Shown here in pieces: positions 5,664 through 7,061 of a stretch of 7,061 nucleotides of DNA; position 1 is the stretch's first letter, and the number at the start of each line of letters is the position of its first letter. Position numbers and translations under genes: made by a program. Where the stretch lies: contig VMFK01000038.1 of NCBI GenBank assembly GCA_007375995.1, positions 1 through 7,061 on the forward strand, given 5' to 3'. The notes beneath the pieces were generated by a model. The model made no database searches and was not told the origin of the DNA. It was given only the letters and a program-made list of their open reading frames with translations. This DNA is from Parcubacteria group bacterium Gr01-1014_56 (GTDB taxonomy: Bacteria; Patescibacteriota; Minisyncoccia; Phycocordibacterales; SBAW01).

Positions 5664-6539
5664 ATGAAAACAACTACGGCAGTCGGCGTACTATGCTTGT
5701 TTGCGTTTGTACTCCTAGCAGGGTGGTGGGTCTACGGCAATAAAATTACGACAACCCCAGCACCGGCAGACGACACTGTGGGCTCAATCGGGCGCGCTGC
5801 CTTTGCTTGCAACTTGGGCAAGTCTGTCGGCACGGTCTTCTACAACGGGAGTGTTGCGCTCACCTTAAGCGACGGCCGTACCCAGACGCTCCCGCAAGTT
5901 GAGGCGGCCTCTGGTATCCGCTATGCCAATGCAGACCAGTCGCTTATTTTTTGGGGCAAGGGCAACACTGCCTTTATAACCGAGGGGGCTGAGCAAACTC
6001 AAACATACACTGGCTGCATCGTGGTTGCGCCAGACCCCACAGGCACGCTCACCCAGATACTGGCAACATCGTCTGAGCTTGCGCTTACAATCCGCTTCCC
6101 ACAAAACTACACGGTCGACCAAGCATATAAGTACGAGGGGCTTGGCCCCGGTAAATTAATCAAAGGGGTCAAGATGACTGTTCCCGCTGCCGCAACGGCC
6201 GGCACTAATCTCTCAAAAGATACGTATATAAGCGTTGAGATTTTGCCTAAAGCGACCACGTGTAGCGCGAGCCTGTTTCTTGATACTAAGAAGACTATAA
6301 CCTTTAGCGACAACGGGATCGACTACTCTGTTGCGACAGGGACAGACGCCGGCGCGGGGAATATCTACGACGAAGCAGTCTTTGCTATCCCAGACTCAAG
6401 CTCTTGCACTGCGGTTAGGTACTTTATCCACTCGACTAATGTCGGCAATTACCCGGCGGGCACAGTTAAAGAGTTCGACAAAGCAGGTGTTATAGCCGAG
6501 TTCGACAATATCCGCCGCTCGCTCGTGCTGGGTAGATAG
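5664..6539 (+). CDS. Membrane-anchored MliC-domain lysozyme inhibitor-like protein
   Basis: MliC domains bind and block c-type lysozyme and protect peptidoglycan. The 291-residue product has an N-terminal anchor helix (about 5-24, ending GWWVY) and a short TTTPAPADD linker. The MliC-like domain follows (about 46-119): FAC (C49), LTLSDGRTQTLPQV, the hallmark ASGIRY (82-87, with S83), FWGKGNTAF (96-104) and a closing cysteine C118 that would pair with C49. Known MliC proteins are about 100 residues and often lipoproteins; this one has no lipobox and carries an extra domain of about 165 residues (126-291). That domain is unrecognised and has C200 and C248, a GAGNIYDEAVFAIP segment and FDNIRRSL near the end. 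No SD precedes the start. The gene is 33 nt after the DoxX-like gene and ends 4 nt from a convergent gene. MliC homology is confident by motif; inhibition itself is inferred. Confidence 0.8.
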   Translation: MKTTTAVGVLCLFAFVLLAGWWVYGNKITTTPAPADDTVGSIGRAAFACNLGKSVGTVFYNGSVALTLSDGRTQTLPQVEAASGIRYANADQSLIFWGKGNTAFITEGAEQTQTYTGCIVVAPDPTGTLTQILATSSELALTIRFPQNYTVDQAYKYEGLGPGKLIKGVKMTVPAAATAGTNLSKDTYISVEILPKATTCSASLFLDTKKTITFSDNGIDYSVATGTDAGAGNIYDEAVFAIPDSSSCTAVRYFIHSTNVGNYPAGTVKEFDKAGVIAEFDNIRRSLVLGR

Positions 6540-6543
6540 AATC

Positions 6544-7061
6544 TTAAAACCCGAGGAGTATCCACTGGAGTAGTGCATAAATCGCCGCCGCACCCAGGTT
6601 TGACGGAGAGAAGGAAGAGGGAGGTGAGGGTGGGGGCGGTGGTGGGAGAGAGTCTGTGCCACTGGGCGGCATCGTAGCTGGCATTGGGCCCCCCGGTATC
6701 ATGTGTGGGTAATCGAATCCCTCGCCTTGATAATTTTGTGGGTAGTTTGTGGGATTGTTTTGGTACTCTTGATATTGTTCGCGGTATTGCTGCTGGTATT
6801 CTTGATACTGCTTATATTGCTCTGCGTTTTGCGGCATCCCCGGTTCAGTCGAGTTTGGTCTTGGGTCTCCCATCATCGGTCGCCCTTGAAAGGACGACAT
6901 GTCTCTTTCTTGCTCATTAAATGGTTTGTAGTCGGGCCGCTCACCTTGCTCTCCCGGTTGATCAGTATATGCGCCGGGCTCTTGCGGGCCGAAGTTATGT
7001 TGGAGAGCAAATGCCCTGCAGGTCTCCCCGTTCGCGGGGTCGGAGCAAAATGCTTTGCCTT
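6544..7061 (-). CDS. QY- and proline-rich protein, N-terminus beyond window
   Basis: On the minus strand the frame is open from TAA at 6544-6546 to the right edge, so an ATG at 6898-6900 is probably internal and the gene is cut at its 5' end. The visible 171 residues hold, in order: a Cys-pair motif (FCSDPANGETCRAFA, 4-18), a charged Pro/Gly/Gln-rich stretch, a Gln/Tyr repeat region (about 77-113, with QYKQYQEYQQQYREQYQEY), a Met/Pro/Gly-rich segment, a run of six prolines plus SPP (about 139-147), and a hydrophobic C-terminal end of about 16 residues (GAAAIYALLQWILLGF). The family is not recognised. The composition suits a disordered surface or secreted segment with a membrane-seeking tail. 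Six consecutive prolines normally need EF-P for smooth translation. It converges with the MliC gene with a 4-nt gap and no visible terminator between. Confidence 0.7.
   Translation of the reverse strand, partial: GKAFCSDPANGETCRAFALQHNFGPQEPGAYTDQPGEQGERPDYKPFNEQERDMSSFQGRPMMGDPRPNSTEPGMPQNAEQYKQYQEYQQQYREQYQEYQNNPTNYPQNYQGEGFDYPHMIPGGPMPATMPPSGTDSLPPPPPPSPPSSFSPSNLGAAAIYALLQWILLGF

Noticed and set aside
6684..6920. Plus-strand 78-codon frame opposite the QY-rich gene
   Set aside because: The minus-strand frame is open throughout, has a coherent repeat structure and continues beyond this frame; the plus frame has no SD or homology.

Overview
The window looks like chromosomal DNA of a small-genome, symbiosis-type bacterium, most likely of the Candidate Phyla Radiation / Patescibacteria (Parcubacteria-like). 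This placement is inferred from several features: genes start without Shine-Dalgarno (SD) sites, some promoters lie directly against the start codon, exported proteins carry one N-terminal membrane anchor instead of a lipobox, and the domain repertoire (YHNH-type cupredoxin, MliC domain, DoxX-like protein, QY/P-rich surface protein) fits. Standard stops are used, and TGA ends the first gene, so there is no sign of the UGA=Gly code. No tRNA, rRNA, CRISPR array, transposase or integrase is visible.

Layout. (1) Positions 2-919 hold the 3' part of an unrecognised gene whose frame is open to the left edge, followed by a clean intrinsic terminator (963-990). (2) Positions 991-1180 form a structured leader: two identical CCCCGCC tracts can each pair with one purine-rich SD tract, which serves a possible 29-codon hydrophobic leader ORF (1087-1176). 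That ORF reads through a terminator-like hairpin and stops 4 nt before typA. (3) typA (1181-2944) is a complete BipA/TypA ribosome-associated GTPase. (4) Positions 2961-6539 carry five same-strand genes, all predicted to be exported or in the membrane: a single-pass hypothetical protein, a secreted GH18 glycosidase, a membrane-anchored cupredoxin, a four-helix DoxX-like protein, and a membrane-anchored MliC (c-type lysozyme inhibitor) domain protein with an unrecognised C-terminal domain. (5) A convergent minus-strand gene (6544-7061), cut by the right edge, encodes a QY- and proline-rich protein with a hydrophobic C-terminus.

How the genes may work together (inference): the block after typA reads as an envelope module. 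The GH18 enzyme would cut a beta-1,4-linked GlcNAc polymer such as peptidoglycan or chitin, and the MliC domain would protect the wall against c-type lysozyme. The cupredoxin and DoxX-like protein are separated by 7 nt and probably form a small redox or metal unit at the membrane. typA, the housekeeping gene, has the most elaborate upstream region.

The most interesting points are the typA leader, the probable leaderless promoters at 2947 and 3462, the palindrome in the GH18 promoter, the cupredoxin with Asn at the usual copper-Cys position, and the MliC fusion. All regulatory readings come from sequence inspection only.
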